Source of the DNA: UKL13-2 sp038321965
GTDB taxonomy: Bacteria; Pseudomonadota; Gammaproteobacteria; Burkholderiales; Usitatibacteraceae
DNA: 64,000 nt
Direction: 5' to 3'
Assembly (NCBI GenBank): GCA_038321965.1
Contig: JBBQFL010000015.1
Span: forward strand, 1 to 64,000
Part shown: piece by piece, positions 54,708-63,069 of the stretch
Layout of the letters: each line of letters opens with the position of its first letter
How positions within the stretch are numbered: the stretch's first letter is position 1
Notes under the pieces: generated by a model
Told to the model about the DNA's origin: nothing
Database searches by the model: none
Seen by the model: the letters and a program-made list of their open reading frames with translations, nothing else
Translations under genes and position numbers: made by a program

Positions 54708-56837
54708 CTATAGATTCCCCGCAAACAACTTCCGTACAAACATATCGCGGAAACTTTTTGCATCGGCCAGGCCAAGGCGCTCCAGATAGGCATGCGGCGC
54801 CTCCTTGCCCTCCCAGAGGCTTTTCACAGCCAGCGCGACCAATTCGGCGGGATGTTCCGTCGCGTGTTTTAGACGCTTCAGCGCCCGCACGATGTGCAGC
54901 TCATCGTCCGTAAGGTCGGTGCCAAACGGAAAATCGGGCAGCAGGCCGGCACGGCTCCACGGGTGCAGTTTGTCGTCCAGCATCTGCGGCAGATTGTTGC
55001 GGTAACGTTCGGGAATTTCGTAGGAAGCTTCTAGTTTGCCGTTGGTCTTGGCCTCATTCATTAGCTTCGCCTGGAAACGTGAATCGGCCACCGCCAGCAG
55101 CCGCTTGATGACTTCGCCGTCGGGTTGGCCGCGCAGGTCAGCCATGCCGTATTCGGTGATAACGACGTCGCGCAGATGTCGAGGGATGGTGACATTGCCG
55201 TAATTCCAGACGATGCTGCTGGTGACGTTGGCTTCATCATCTTTGGACCGATGGGTGGCGCGCAGCATCATCAGCAGGCGCGCGTCCGGCAACGCGTGCG
55301 CCATGGCGACGAAGTTGTATTGGCCACCAACACCGCTCACCACCTGGCCAGATTCCAGCGCGTCGCTGACGGCGGCGCCGAGCAAGGTCACCATCATCGT
55401 GGTGTTCATGAAGCGCGCCTTCACCCGTTGCGCGCGCTTCAGCGCTTCGTCGCCGTAGAGCTGGTTGGTGACATCGATGCGCGTCATGTCGATCTTCGCC
55501 AAATCCTGCGATGGCATGTCGCGCAGGTGCTGGTAGAAATCGCGCGGACCTAGAAAAAAGCCACCGGTCATGATGATGCCGTGTGCGAGCTTGCTGCCGA
55601 GCATGTTGGCGGCGACGCACTCGAACACCGTCGACTGCGAAAGATCATTGGCGACGCGCACATCCTGAAACACAAGTTTTTCTTTTTCGAGCCTGACATC
55701 CGGCTGAAAAATCCCGTAGTGTTTTAGAAACGTAATGTCGGCGACGCGCAAGTGGGCGTGAATCCGTCCCCGATCAAGCAAGGCACGTAACACATCAGGT
55801 GTGATTACACCGCCACGGATGACGCCTTCGTTGATCAATTGCTGGACCACGGTATCGCCAAATACTTCACGCCGTACAATGCCTGCCTCAATCAGCTTGA
55901 GGAAGCCATTGACGAACATTTCCGAGCAGCCGTAGAGTCCCTGCTCGAAGCTGCTCAGATCGCGTCCGAGCAGGCCATCGAGGCAAAGTGAATCAACGAT
56001 TTGGCGATATTCTTCGCCGTGATGGTGGCGAACGATGAGCGCGCGGGCGATTGCATCACCTAGCGCGCCGATGCCGATTTGCAGTGTGCCGCCGTCGCTG
56101 ACCAGACTGGAGGCGTGCAGGCCGATCGCATAGTCGACGGTGCTGACCTTGTCGTTCGGCGGCGCGAATACCGCGTGGGTGGCGGCAGGGTCGGTGACCA
56201 CCGTGTCGAAAAAGTCAGCCGGCACTTCAGCGGTATTCGGCATGAATGGCATTTTGCGGTTAACGATGCCGACCATCATCAACGGCCGCATTTCAGCGCG
56301 AGCATTCGCGACCGCTTCGAGTGTGATGTCGGTATTGCCAGACAGGGAAAACGTTCGTTTATCGCCGTCGCCACGCACTGCAATCGCTTGGGCAATCACG
56401 TTCATGCCCATCGCCGCCATGTCGCGAGCGACAAAGGTGTAATTGGTTGAGATGTAGCTCTGTTGGGCCAGCGCGTTGCCAAGATAGTCGCCGGTCTTCA
56501 TGAAGAACTCGTGGATAGCGATATTCGGCGGCAGGCATTCCGCGCGAAGATCTTTTACGTAGTCGAGGTCGGGATAATCGGCGAATACCCGTTTCACCAG
56601 CGGTTCCAGGAAATGCCGTTCCAACTCGCTCTTGCCAACCGGCTTTTCCAGCGATAGCGCGGTGATGATGGTGAGCTTGCGTTCGGGACGATCCTTGATG
56701 CGCCGGTAAAGGGCATTGACGAACGGATTTGGCTTGCCGATACCAAGCGGAATGCCCATTACGATGTCGCCCGGAATTGTGCCGAGCAGGTGATCGACGC
56801 CGGCTTCGATGGAATCGATGAATCGTGGGTGGCTCAC
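54708..56837 (-). CDS. Large acetyl-CoA hydrolase / CoA-transferase family protein
   Basis: 709 residues, longer than the usual 4-hydroxybutyrate CoA-transferase (about 430) or acetyl-CoA hydrolase (about 500). It has two CoA-transferase-type halves: the first includes GIPLGIGKPNPFVNALYRRI, FFDTVVTDPAATH and LHASSLVSDGGTLQIGIGALGDAI; the second has SGVGGQYNFVAMAHALPDARLLMMLRATH and RHLRDVVITEYGMADLRGQPDGE. The last part matches the acetyl-CoA hydrolase C-terminal domain. The catalytic Glu is expected in ITEYGMADLRG. Likely role: CoA transfer between short acids such as acetate, succinate or butyrate. Divergent from the acyl-CoA dehydrogenase gene. Confidence 0.85.
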   Translation of the reverse strand: MSHPRFIDSIEAGVDHLLGTIPGDIVMGIPLGIGKPNPFVNALYRRIKDRPERKLTIITALSLEKPVGKSELERHFLEPLVKRVFADYPDLDYVKDLRAECLPPNIAIHEFFMKTGDYLGNALAQQSYISTNYTFVARDMAAMGMNVIAQAIAVRGDGDKRTFSLSGNTDITLEAVANARAEMRPLMMVGIVNRKMPFMPNTAEVPADFFDTVVTDPAATHAVFAPPNDKVSTVDYAIGLHASSLVSDGGTLQIGIGALGDAIARALIVRHHHGEEYRQIVDSLCLDGLLGRDLSSFEQGLYGCSEMFVNGFLKLIEAGIVRREVFGDTVVQQLINEGVIRGGVITPDVLRALLDRGRIHAHLRVADITFLKHYGIFQPDVRLEKEKLVFQDVRVANDLSQSTVFECVAANMLGSKLAHGIIMTGGFFLGPRDFYQHLRDMPSQDLAKIDMTRIDVTNQLYGDEALKRAQRVKARFMNTTMMVTLLGAAVSDALESGQVVSGVGGQYNFVAMAHALPDARLLMMLRATHRSKDDEANVTSSIVWNYGNVTIPRHLRDVVITEYGMADLRGQPDGEVIKRLLAVADSRFQAKLMNEAKTNGKLEASYEIPERYRNNLPQMLDDKLHPWSRAGLLPDFPFGTDLTDDELHIVRALKRLKHATEHPAELVALAVKSLWEGKEAPHAYLERLGLADAKSFRDMFVRKLFAGNL

Positions 56838-57027
56838 AGCGGTCTCCGTGGCATCCGTGTCGTCCTCGTGGAAAACCGATTATCGCTCGTCGCCAGCCGG
56901 AACATCCATCGCCTTCGGAATTGCCACACGTGGGTTTGCGTTTGCCGGTTAAATCGACGTTGCGCGCTGGTAGACTCGTATTTTATTGCCAGCGCCCAAT
57001 CCACGAATCAGTCCCGATAGGTAAGCC

Positions 57028-58188
57028 ATGATTGAACGAACCCTGTTTTCTTCCGACCACGAATCGTTTCGCGATAGCTTTCGCAAGTTTCTGGAGCAGG
57101 AAGTCGCCCCGCACCACGCAGACTGGGAAGAACAGGGTTATGTCGATCGCAAGGTGTGGAACAAGGCGGGCGAAAACGGTTTTCTATGTACTTCCATGCC
57201 CGAGGAATATGGCGGGGCGGGTGTGGACAAACTGTTCTCTGTCATTGAGATGGAAGAGTTGGGCCGCTCGGGCTTCAGCGGTATTGGCTATAGCCTGCAT
57301 TCCGAGATTGTTGCGCCTTATCTACTGCACTACGGCACCGAAGCGCAGAAGCAGAAGTACCTGCCCAAGCTCGCCAGTGGTGAAATGGTCAGCGCGATCG
57401 CCATGAGCGAGCCGGCAGCAGGCTCGGATCTGCAGGGTGTCAAAACCAAAGCCATTCGCGACGGCGACCACTATGTGCTCAACGGTTCCAAAACATTCAT
57501 CACCAACGGCTGGCATGCTGATCTCGTCATCGTCGTCGCCAAAACCAATCCGGCAGCCGGTGGCAAGGGAACCAGCTTGTTTCTGGTCGAACGCGGCATG
57601 CAAGGCTTCGAGACCGGCAAGCGATTAAAGAAGATCGGCTTGAAGGCGCAGGACACGGCCGAGCTTTTTTTCAATGACGTTAAATTGTCACCCGAAAACC
57701 TGTTGGGCGGGGAGGCATTCGAGAATCGCGGCTTCATTTGCCTCATGGAGCAACTGCCCTGGGAACGCCTGCAAATCGCCATCACCGCCATCTCCAGCGC
57801 GCAAGCCGCGATCGACTGGACCATCGCCTATGTCAAGGAGCGCAAGGTCTTTGGTCAGCCGGTCGGAAATTATCAGAACACGCGCTTCAAGCTGGCAGAA
57901 ATGCAGACGGAAGTGCAAGTGGCGCAGGTGTTTCTGGATAAATGCACCGAGCTGCTGATGGTGGATAAGCTCGATACCGCGACCGCATCAATGGCCAAGT
58001 ACTGGACCACCGATCTGCAATGCAAGGTGGTTGACGAGTGCGTGCAGCTGCACGGTGGCTACGGCTACATGTGGGAGTACCCGATTGCGCGCGCGTATGC
58101 CGATGCACGCGTACAACGCATTTATGGCGGCACCAACGAGATCATGAAGGAAGTGATCAGCAGGTCAATGGGCCTCACCGGGAGGTAA
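57028..58188 (+). CDS. Acyl-CoA dehydrogenase, LCAD-like
   Basis: A FAD flavoenzyme of 386 residues for the first step of fatty-acid or branched-acid oxidation. AMSEPAAGSDLQGVKTKA (FAD/substrate signature), LNGSKTFITNGWHADLVIVVAKTN, and LHGGYGYMWEYPIARAYADARVQRIYGGTNEIM. The usual C-terminal catalytic Glu place reads G (YGGTNE); the base is instead predicted at E246 in LPWERLQIA, as in long-chain and isovaleryl-CoA dehydrogenases. The next gene on the strand starts about 115 bases later. Confidence 0.92.
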   Translation: MIERTLFSSDHESFRDSFRKFLEQEVAPHHADWEEQGYVDRKVWNKAGENGFLCTSMPEEYGGAGVDKLFSVIEMEELGRSGFSGIGYSLHSEIVAPYLLHYGTEAQKQKYLPKLASGEMVSAIAMSEPAAGSDLQGVKTKAIRDGDHYVLNGSKTFITNGWHADLVIVVAKTNPAAGGKGTSLFLVERGMQGFETGKRLKKIGLKAQDTAELFFNDVKLSPENLLGGEAFENRGFICLMEQLPWERLQIAITAISSAQAAIDWTIAYVKERKVFGQPVGNYQNTRFKLAEMQTEVQVAQVFLDKCTELLMVDKLDTATASMAKYWTTDLQCKVVDECVQLHGGYGYMWEYPIARAYADARVQRIYGGTNEIMKEVISRSMGLTGR

Positions 58189-58303
58189 CGGATCGCCGTG
58201 ATTGACCTGCGCGCGGCGGGGTTGGCCAGCATATAATTTGCGCCTCTTTGCGGGGTCGATGAAAGTTGCGGCCACACTAATACTGATTTCAGGGATTAAA
58301 ATT

Positions 58304-59407
58304 ATGGCCGCCACACTACGACGCGTTGCTGTTTTGGGATTGGGGAAGGTAGGAAGTCTGGTCGGCACACTACTGGCCCGTTCGGGATTTACAGTCACTG
58401 GCATCGATGCCCATCCACCTGCCAAATTGCCATTTGACGTAAAGATCCAAAACGTGGCTGATTTCGCTGCGCTAAAGACCGCGCTCGCCGGTCACGACGC
58501 CGTGATTTCCTGTCTGCCGTTTCACTTGAATGTCGGCATTGCCCGTATCGCTCATGAGGCCGACATGCATTACTTCGATTTGACCGAAGACGTGGCAACG
58601 ACCCGGGCCATCATGGAGATGTCACACACCGCCAAAGGTGTGATGGCACCACAGTGCGGGCTGGCGCCAGGTTTCATCGGTATCGTCGGTGCCGATCTGG
58701 CCAAACGCTTCGACAGCCTGCGTTCAATCGAGCTGCGGGTGGGTGCACTGCCGCAGCATCCGCGCGGCAAGCTGGGCTATGCGCTTAACTGGTCTCCAGA
58801 GGGTGTGATCAACGAGTACATCAACGATTGCGAAGTAATCCGCAATGGTATGACGCAGATGGTGCCAGCACTGGAAGGGCTGGAGATGATTCTGGTTAAT
58901 GGCTTGGTATTGGAATCGTTCACCACCTCAGGCGGTCTGGGCACCATGTGTGAAACCTATCTGGGACGCGTGCAGGAGCTCAATTACAAAACGATGCGTT
59001 ATCCCGGCCACTGCGAATTGATGCGCTTTTTGTTGAATGAACTGTATCTGCGCGATGAACGGGAATTAGCCAACAAGCTGTTACGCAATGCGCTTCCTGC
59101 CGTGGCCGAGGATGTGGTTTTCGTGCACGCCGCCGTCGAAGGACAAAAAGACGGACGGCTATCACGCGAAGAGTTCGTGCGTGCCTATCCGGCCATGCAG
59201 TTGGAGGGCGAGAGCTGGCGCGCAATTTCCTGGACAACTGCGGCCAGCTTGTGCGCGGTGGTGGAAATGGTGGCTGGCGGCGCCTTGCCGGGCCGGGGTT
59301 TCATCAAGCAGGAAGAAATTCCGTTCGACAAGTTCATGGCTACCAGGAACGGCGCGATTTATCGAAATGCCGAGCAGGTTGCGGGCGGCGCGACGTTCAG
59401 CGCCTGA
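58304..59407 (+). CDS. Saccharopine dehydrogenase-like oxidoreductase
   Basis: 367 residues. N-terminal Rossmann fold VAVLGLGKVGSLVGTLLARSG (about 8-28), then EADMHYFDLTEDVATTR and GLAPGFIGIVGADLAKRF with C-terminal domain FTTSGGLGTMCETYLGRVQEL. This is the saccharopine dehydrogenase/homospermidine synthase fold. The ATG at 58304 is preferred because AGGGA precedes it and the family N-terminus begins there; earlier in-frame ATGs at 58202 and 58259 add no family similarity. The substrate could be lysine-related or a polyamine; not decided. Confidence 0.83.
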   Translation: MAATLRRVAVLGLGKVGSLVGTLLARSGFTVTGIDAHPPAKLPFDVKIQNVADFAALKTALAGHDAVISCLPFHLNVGIARIAHEADMHYFDLTEDVATTRAIMEMSHTAKGVMAPQCGLAPGFIGIVGADLAKRFDSLRSIELRVGALPQHPRGKLGYALNWSPEGVINEYINDCEVIRNGMTQMVPALEGLEMILVNGLVLESFTTSGGLGTMCETYLGRVQELNYKTMRYPGHCELMRFLLNELYLRDERELANKLLRNALPAVAEDVVFVHAAVEGQKDGRLSREEFVRAYPAMQLEGESWRAISWTTAASLCAVVEMVAGGALPGRGFIKQEEIPFDKFMATRNGAIYRNAEQVAGGATFSA

Positions 59408-59435
59408 ATCGGGCCGGTCAATCGTCAGGACGGAT

Positions 59436-60029
59436 TTACTCAGCGTCCGCAGAGAGTATTCGCCAGGCGTGATACAGCCGTTGCGCCATGGTGAATACGA
59501 TCACGCTGATGAAAACCCAGGTCCAAAATTCCAACCTCGCGCTGTCGAGGATCATCAGTGTCAGGCAAATAAAGGCTTCGGTGCGTTCGCCCAATCCCGG
59601 CGCGTAATGGAAAGCTTTTACTGACTTGTTGGACACTGCGGCACCGATTGACAGGAACAGCGACATGGCAATGGCGATAATGCCCGCCAACGTCACGAGC
59701 AACAAGCGTGCGTCCGGGTGGCTGGAAGCCAGCGCCATAATCACCGCAATTTCCACCACGCGATCGAAGGTAATATCGAGAATCGCGCCTAATGGGCTCG
59801 GTTTTGTCATTCGCGCCAGTGTGCCGTCGGCAGCATCGACAAGCCCGGAGAGCCACAGGACCACCGCGCCGGCAATGGCGTAATTGACCCAAACCAGCGC
59901 AGCCGCAGCCACGCCGACCAGCATGCCCGCAACGGTCAGCGCATTGGCGCTGAACCCGAGCCGCAGGCATGTACGAGCCACTGCATCCAGCAGCGGCTGC
60001 ACGTATTTTCTTGCGTTGGTATCTAACAT
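59436..60029 (-). CDS. CDP-alcohol phosphatidyltransferase
   Basis: 197 residues with about five TM helices. The family motif D-G-x2-A-R-x(n)-G-x3-D-x3-D is present in DAADGTLARMTKPSPLGAILDITFDRVVE, with both metal-binding Asp kept. Such enzymes join CDP-diacylglycerol to an alcohol, for example in phosphatidylglycerol or inositol phospholipid synthesis. The alcohol acceptor is not identifiable. Convergent with the saccharopine dehydrogenase-like gene. Confidence 0.9.
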   Translation of the reverse strand: MLDTNARKYVQPLLDAVARTCLRLGFSANALTVAGMLVGVAAAALVWVNYAIAGAVVLWLSGLVDAADGTLARMTKPSPLGAILDITFDRVVEIAVIMALASSHPDARLLLVTLAGIIAIAMSLFLSIGAAVSNKSVKAFHYAPGLGERTEAFICLTLMILDSARLEFWTWVFISVIVFTMAQRLYHAWRILSADAE

Positions 60030-60090
60030 ATCGCCAGGATGTTATCAGTTGGGACCCCGAGGCATCGCTCGACGGGGTTCATTAGGGGCG

Positions 60091-60115
60091 AAAAAAAGGG
60101 CACCAATTGGTGCCC
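60091..60115 (-). terminator. Minus-strand intrinsic terminator bounding the folded element
   Basis: GGGCACC and GGTGCCC (60098-60115) pair over 7 GC-rich bp around AATT. On the minus strand this is followed by T7 (60097-60091). It would end a minus-strand transcript entering from the rhlE side. The next minus-strand gene to the left starts at 60029. Confidence 0.8.
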
Positions 60116-60227
60116 ATTACGTTTCTGGCATCGAGGAGTGGACCTGGTCCACTTCGGTTCGATAGCGACTTTCCTCTCGGGAGACATGGTCCCAAGCCAG
60201 CGGTCCTAGGAGTGCGCCTAGTTTTTT
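60098..60227. ncRNA. Candidate structured RNA (three-way junction plus outward terminators)
   Basis: P1: CTGGC 60125-60129 with GCCAG 60196-60200. Inside it, P2 60130-60163 (ATCGA with TCGAT, then GG with TC, then AGTGGAC/GTCCACT around CTG) and P3 60179-60193 (GGGA/TCCC). After P1, CTAGG 60206-60210 pairs CCTAG 60217-60221 and T6 follows (plus-strand terminator). On the other side stands the GC-rich minus-strand terminator. Both strands can form most of these stems. The G-U pair next to AGTGGAC is a mismatch on the minus strand, which slightly favours plus, while the stronger terminator favours minus. I do not recognise a known riboswitch or sRNA family. Confidence 0.5.
60206..60227 (+). terminator. 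Plus-strand hairpin with T6 in the rhlE leader region
   Basis: CTAGG and CCTAG pair (5 bp) around AGTGCG and are followed by TTTTTT (60222-60227). It is weak by stem length but has a clean U-tract. It lies 320 bases upstream of the rhlE ATG. Confidence 0.5.
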
Positions 60228-60320
60228 GTTGTCCCGATGCGGTCAGCAGCGTTCGAAACAATACGGGTATTTTCGTCCTAGACCTGTCGCAAATCTGTGA
60301 CGCAGTTCACAAAACAGCTG

Positions 60321-60340
60321 TTGTTGACAATTGTTGACAA
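60321..60340 (+). repeat. Tandem TTGTTGACAA repeat upstream of rhlE
   Basis: Two perfect copies of a 10-base unit in direct tandem, each itself a TTGT-N2-ACAA inverted repeat. Each also contains TTGACA, a -35 hexamer, but no matching -10 lies at the right distance. This looks like a double site for a dimeric regulator of the GntR type, or a duplicated promoter element. Confidence 0.55.
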
Positions 60341-60547
60341 ACTGCCAGCGCGATCCCGATGCCCTGTTGTCGGCAGCGCCACTCTCGCGTCCGAAGCCCG
60401 CTGCCGGTACAATAGGTGCAGGTTCTTGTCCAGAAACGGTTTTTCGTGTCTGCTTCCCCGCTCTTTCGGCTTCTCGTTGTCGCCGGCCGCGATCTTCAAC
60501 TGCGCCACTGCAATAACCAAAGGGCAATTTTTAGTCAGGTTGTTTGA

Positions 60548-62032
60548 ATGTCCTTCGCGTCACTGAATCTCATCCCCGAATTACTCCGCGCCGTTGAAGC
60601 GCAGGGCTACACCGAGCCCACTCCCATCCAGGCAAAGGCGATTCCGGCAATTTTGGAGGGCCGCGACATTATGGGTTGCGCCCAAACCGGAACCGGCAAA
60701 ACAGCCGGCTTCACACTGCCGCTGCTGCAATTGCTGGCCCCGCATGCCAGTTCCAGCTCCTCACCTGCCCGCCATCCTGTGCGCGCGCTGGTTTTGGTGC
60801 CAACGCGTGAACTCGCGGCCCAGGTAGAGGAATCCGTCCGTACCTATAGCAAGTACCTGCCGCTGCGCGCGGCAGTTGTTTATGGCGGTATCGATATCAA
60901 GCCACAGATCAAGGCATTGCATACCGGTGTGGAGATCGTCGTCGCGACGCCCGGTCGGCTGCTCGATCATTTGATGCAAAAGAGCATTAACCTCTCCCAG
61001 GTCAGCATCCTGGTGCTGGATGAGGCTGACCGTATGCTCGATATGGGGTTCATGCCGGACATTGAGCGCATCCTTGCGGTGTTGCCGCCGGTGCGTCAAA
61101 ACCTGCTGTTTTCGGCGACGTTTTCCAACGAAATTAAGAAGCTCGCTGAGCAATTCATGCGCAACCCGACGATGATCGAGGTTGCCCGGCGCAACGCACC
61201 CGCCGAGTTGGTGACGCATCAGGTTTACGAAGTGCCCGGGGCGAAAAAAGCCGCATTGTTGGCGCATTTGATCCGTTCGCGGGACATGAAGCAGGTGTTG
61301 ATTTTCACGCGGATGAAACGCGATGCCGATCGCGTAGCGCGCCAGTTGCAAAAGGATGGCCTGCCTGCCACCGCGATTCACAGCGATCGCAGCCAGGCTG
61401 AGCGCACCCAGGCGCTGGACGAGTTCAAACAGGGCAAATCAGCGATTCTGGTCGCCACCGACATCGCGGCTCGCGGCCTCGATATCGATTCGCTGCCATT
61501 CGTGATCAATTACGAATTGCCGCACACGCCGGAAGATTACGTGCACCGTATCGGTCGTACCGGACGCGCAGGCACGCCAGGTGAAGCCATTTCGCTGGTG
61601 AGTCCTGAAGAAATGGAGTTCCTGTCGCGGGTCGAAAAGCTGCTCAAGCGCGAAATTCCGCGCCTGCCTACACCGGCATTTGAAGGTTCGAGCCGGGATC
61701 GCGAAGGGCCGCGTGAACGCAGCCCGTCGCGCGAGGCGCCGACGGATCGTGGCGGCGAGCGGCCGGTTCGTCGGCCACCGCGCGCAGAGCGGGATACCAA
61801 CCGTCCGGCGCCAAGGGAAACGCACGCAAGGCAGCCCCACGCAAAGTCGCCCTCGCCATCGCGGATGCCGGCCAGCAACCTGCCGCATTTCGACTTCAGT
61901 AAACCCTATGAGCCGACCGTCAATGAGGGCGCGGCGAACACACCGGAGCCGGTCAGTGAACACCCGCGACAGGTCAAACGGCCGACAGGTGCACTGCTTG
62001 GCGGCAAACGACGACAAAAAGTTGAAGATTGA
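60548..62032 (+). CDS. rhlE: DEAD-box ATP-dependent RNA helicase RhlE
   Basis: 494 residues. Q-motif region FASLNLIPELLRAVEAQGYTEPTPIQ, Walker A AQTGTGKT (about 45-52), TPGR, DEADRMLDMGF (about 158-168), SAT, and the C-terminal RecA half with ARGLDIDSLPFVINYELP and HRIGRTGRAG. The C-terminal 120 residues are rich in Arg, Pro and Ser (basic tail), as in RhlE for RNA binding. It acts in ribosome assembly and RNA turnover. Its leader holds the folded element described above. Confidence 0.95.
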   Translation: MSFASLNLIPELLRAVEAQGYTEPTPIQAKAIPAILEGRDIMGCAQTGTGKTAGFTLPLLQLLAPHASSSSSPARHPVRALVLVPTRELAAQVEESVRTYSKYLPLRAAVVYGGIDIKPQIKALHTGVEIVVATPGRLLDHLMQKSINLSQVSILVLDEADRMLDMGFMPDIERILAVLPPVRQNLLFSATFSNEIKKLAEQFMRNPTMIEVARRNAPAELVTHQVYEVPGAKKAALLAHLIRSRDMKQVLIFTRMKRDADRVARQLQKDGLPATAIHSDRSQAERTQALDEFKQGKSAILVATDIAARGLDIDSLPFVINYELPHTPEDYVHRIGRTGRAGTPGEAISLVSPEEMEFLSRVEKLLKREIPRLPTPAFEGSSRDREGPRERSPSREAPTDRGGERPVRRPPRAERDTNRPAPRETHARQPHAKSPSPSRMPASNLPHFDFSKPYEPTVNEGAANTPEPVSEHPRQVKRPTGALLGGKRRQKVED

Positions 62033-62081
62033 CGTGTTGCGGTAATATGCGGTCACACTGACGACGCGTAAAGGCAAAAAT

Positions 62082-62540
62082 ATGAAAACCCGTCTGATGC
62101 TTCGCATCGATGCCGCCGCCGCAATTACCGCTCTTCTGCTATCGCCGCAACTGTATTCCCAGACGCCGCCTTCTCTTCCCACTGCACCGGCAGCACCAAC
62201 CGCCCCGGCGGCACCCGCTGCACCCGGCGCAGCACCTGCGTTGGTGTACAAAGATGGGGTCATAAAAGTAGGCAATGACCTCAAACAGACCAAAGGTCGC
62301 GTTACCGATGTCGACAAGGGCGATAACGGTTGCTATCTCACCCTGCGTAACGAAAAGAACAACGAGTTTATCGAGGTCGGTTTGTTTCCAATTTGCATGC
62401 AGAAGCCGCCACTAAAAGGTATGAAGGTCGAGCTCACTTACAACATGGAAACCATTCAGGCAGGTGATTGTTATGGCGACCCGAAATGCAAACGTACGGA
62501 AACGATTCCCGTGGTAACGGCGGTCAAGATCGTCGAATAG
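62082..62540 (+). CDS. Small secreted protein of unknown function with Pro/Ala linker
   Basis: 152 residues. An N-terminal signal (about 1-27, ending LYSQ) is followed by a Pro/Ala/Thr-rich linker (about 29-53). A compact C-terminal domain has four Cys (GDNGCYLTL, FPICMQ, GDCYGDPKC), which could make two disulfides. I do not recognise the family. It follows rhlE by 49 bases on the same strand, possibly co-transcribed. Confidence 0.75.
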   Translation: MKTRLMLRIDAAAAITALLLSPQLYSQTPPSLPTAPAAPTAPAAPAAPGAAPALVYKDGVIKVGNDLKQTKGRVTDVDKGDNGCYLTLRNEKNNEFIEVGLFPICMQKPPLKGMKVELTYNMETIQAGDCYGDPKCKRTETIPVVTAVKIVE

Positions 62541-63068
62541 GCCGCAGCTCTTGCAAAACGACTAATGTAGTCGGGCATTTCCAACAATTTATGCTTGGAG
62601 ATGCCCGCCAATCAACGCGCTTCAATTTTCCGTCGGCCAATCCGCTGCCAGTTCGATGCATAAACGCGCACTGCAGCTGGCGAAAGTGATGCGTGCCCAG
62701 CTCGCGCGTGGGGGAGTTGCGGCCGTTGCTTTACAGGCGTGAACGGGGTCCACGTTGTGCAGTCTAAAAACTAAGCATCGGCTTCGGGAACACCCACCAG
62801 TAATACGCCGCCAATCGCGCGCCTTGGTCGGGTGACCTACAGGTATGTCGATCACCTGATTGAGTTCGGCATGAACATAAGGCAGATGAAATTTCTCCAG
62901 CCAGCCAGCCCGCGCGCGCAGCCATTTCAGCGAGGAACACCTCCAGTGGCGCAAGCAGCTCAATGGCGGCAATGCCGTGCGGTCCATTGTCCACATGGAC
63001 GCTGTGGCGGGTTGTCAGCAGTTCTGCAACAATGTTTTTTTCGCTTGGATATTCCAGGGGCATATGCA
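62541..63068. other. Intergenic region, 528 bases, with possible remnant gene
   Basis: The left part holds a hairpin (62573-62606, GGGCATTTCC pairing GGAGATGCCC with one G-U) and dispersed repeat copy 2. The right part, on the minus strand, contains two overlapping open frames listed as a possible remnant. No promoter is obvious. Confidence 0.5.
62591..62615 (+). repeat. Copy 2 of a dispersed intergenic repeat
   Basis: It matches 52778-52802 at 23 of 25 bases (ATGCTT, two variable bases, AGATGCCCGCCAATCAA). Its left part is the right arm of a 10-bp hairpin beginning at 62573. Confidence 0.6.
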
Positions 63069-63069
63069 A
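62622..63069 (-). pseudogene. Possible frameshifted minus-strand gene remnant
   Basis: Two overlapping frames share this stretch. The right one (start 63069) reads sensibly as far as EVFLAEMAARAGWL. The left one then reads EKFHLPYVHAELNQVIDIPVGHPTKA. The switch falls in a CCAG-CCAG-CCC-GCGCGCG run at 62898-62920, a typical slippage site. I do not recognise the joined protein, and neither frame has a clear ribosome-binding site. It may also be chance open reading. Confidence 0.2.

Larger units (their letters stand above)
60030..60547. other. Long intergenic region upstream of rhlE, 518 bases
   Basis: It contains the terminator-bounded folded element (60091-60227) and the tandem TTGTTGACAA repeat (60321-60340), both listed separately. 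A TACAAT -10-like hexamer lies at 60408-60413 without a clear -35. No convincing ORF is present. The length and structure suggest an RNA gene or a regulated leader for rhlE. Confidence 0.7.

Noticed and set aside
60091..60227. 6S RNA or RNase P RNA in the rhlE upstream region
   Set aside because: GAGGAAAGTC on the minus strand resembles part of RNase P, but the conserved neighbours are missing, and the fold is too short for 6S RNA.
61439..62317. A 292-codon minus-strand frame over the rhlE C-terminus
   Set aside because: It shadows the Arg/Pro-rich tail of rhlE and runs into an Ala/Gly repeat that is the antisense of the next gene's Pro/Ala linker.
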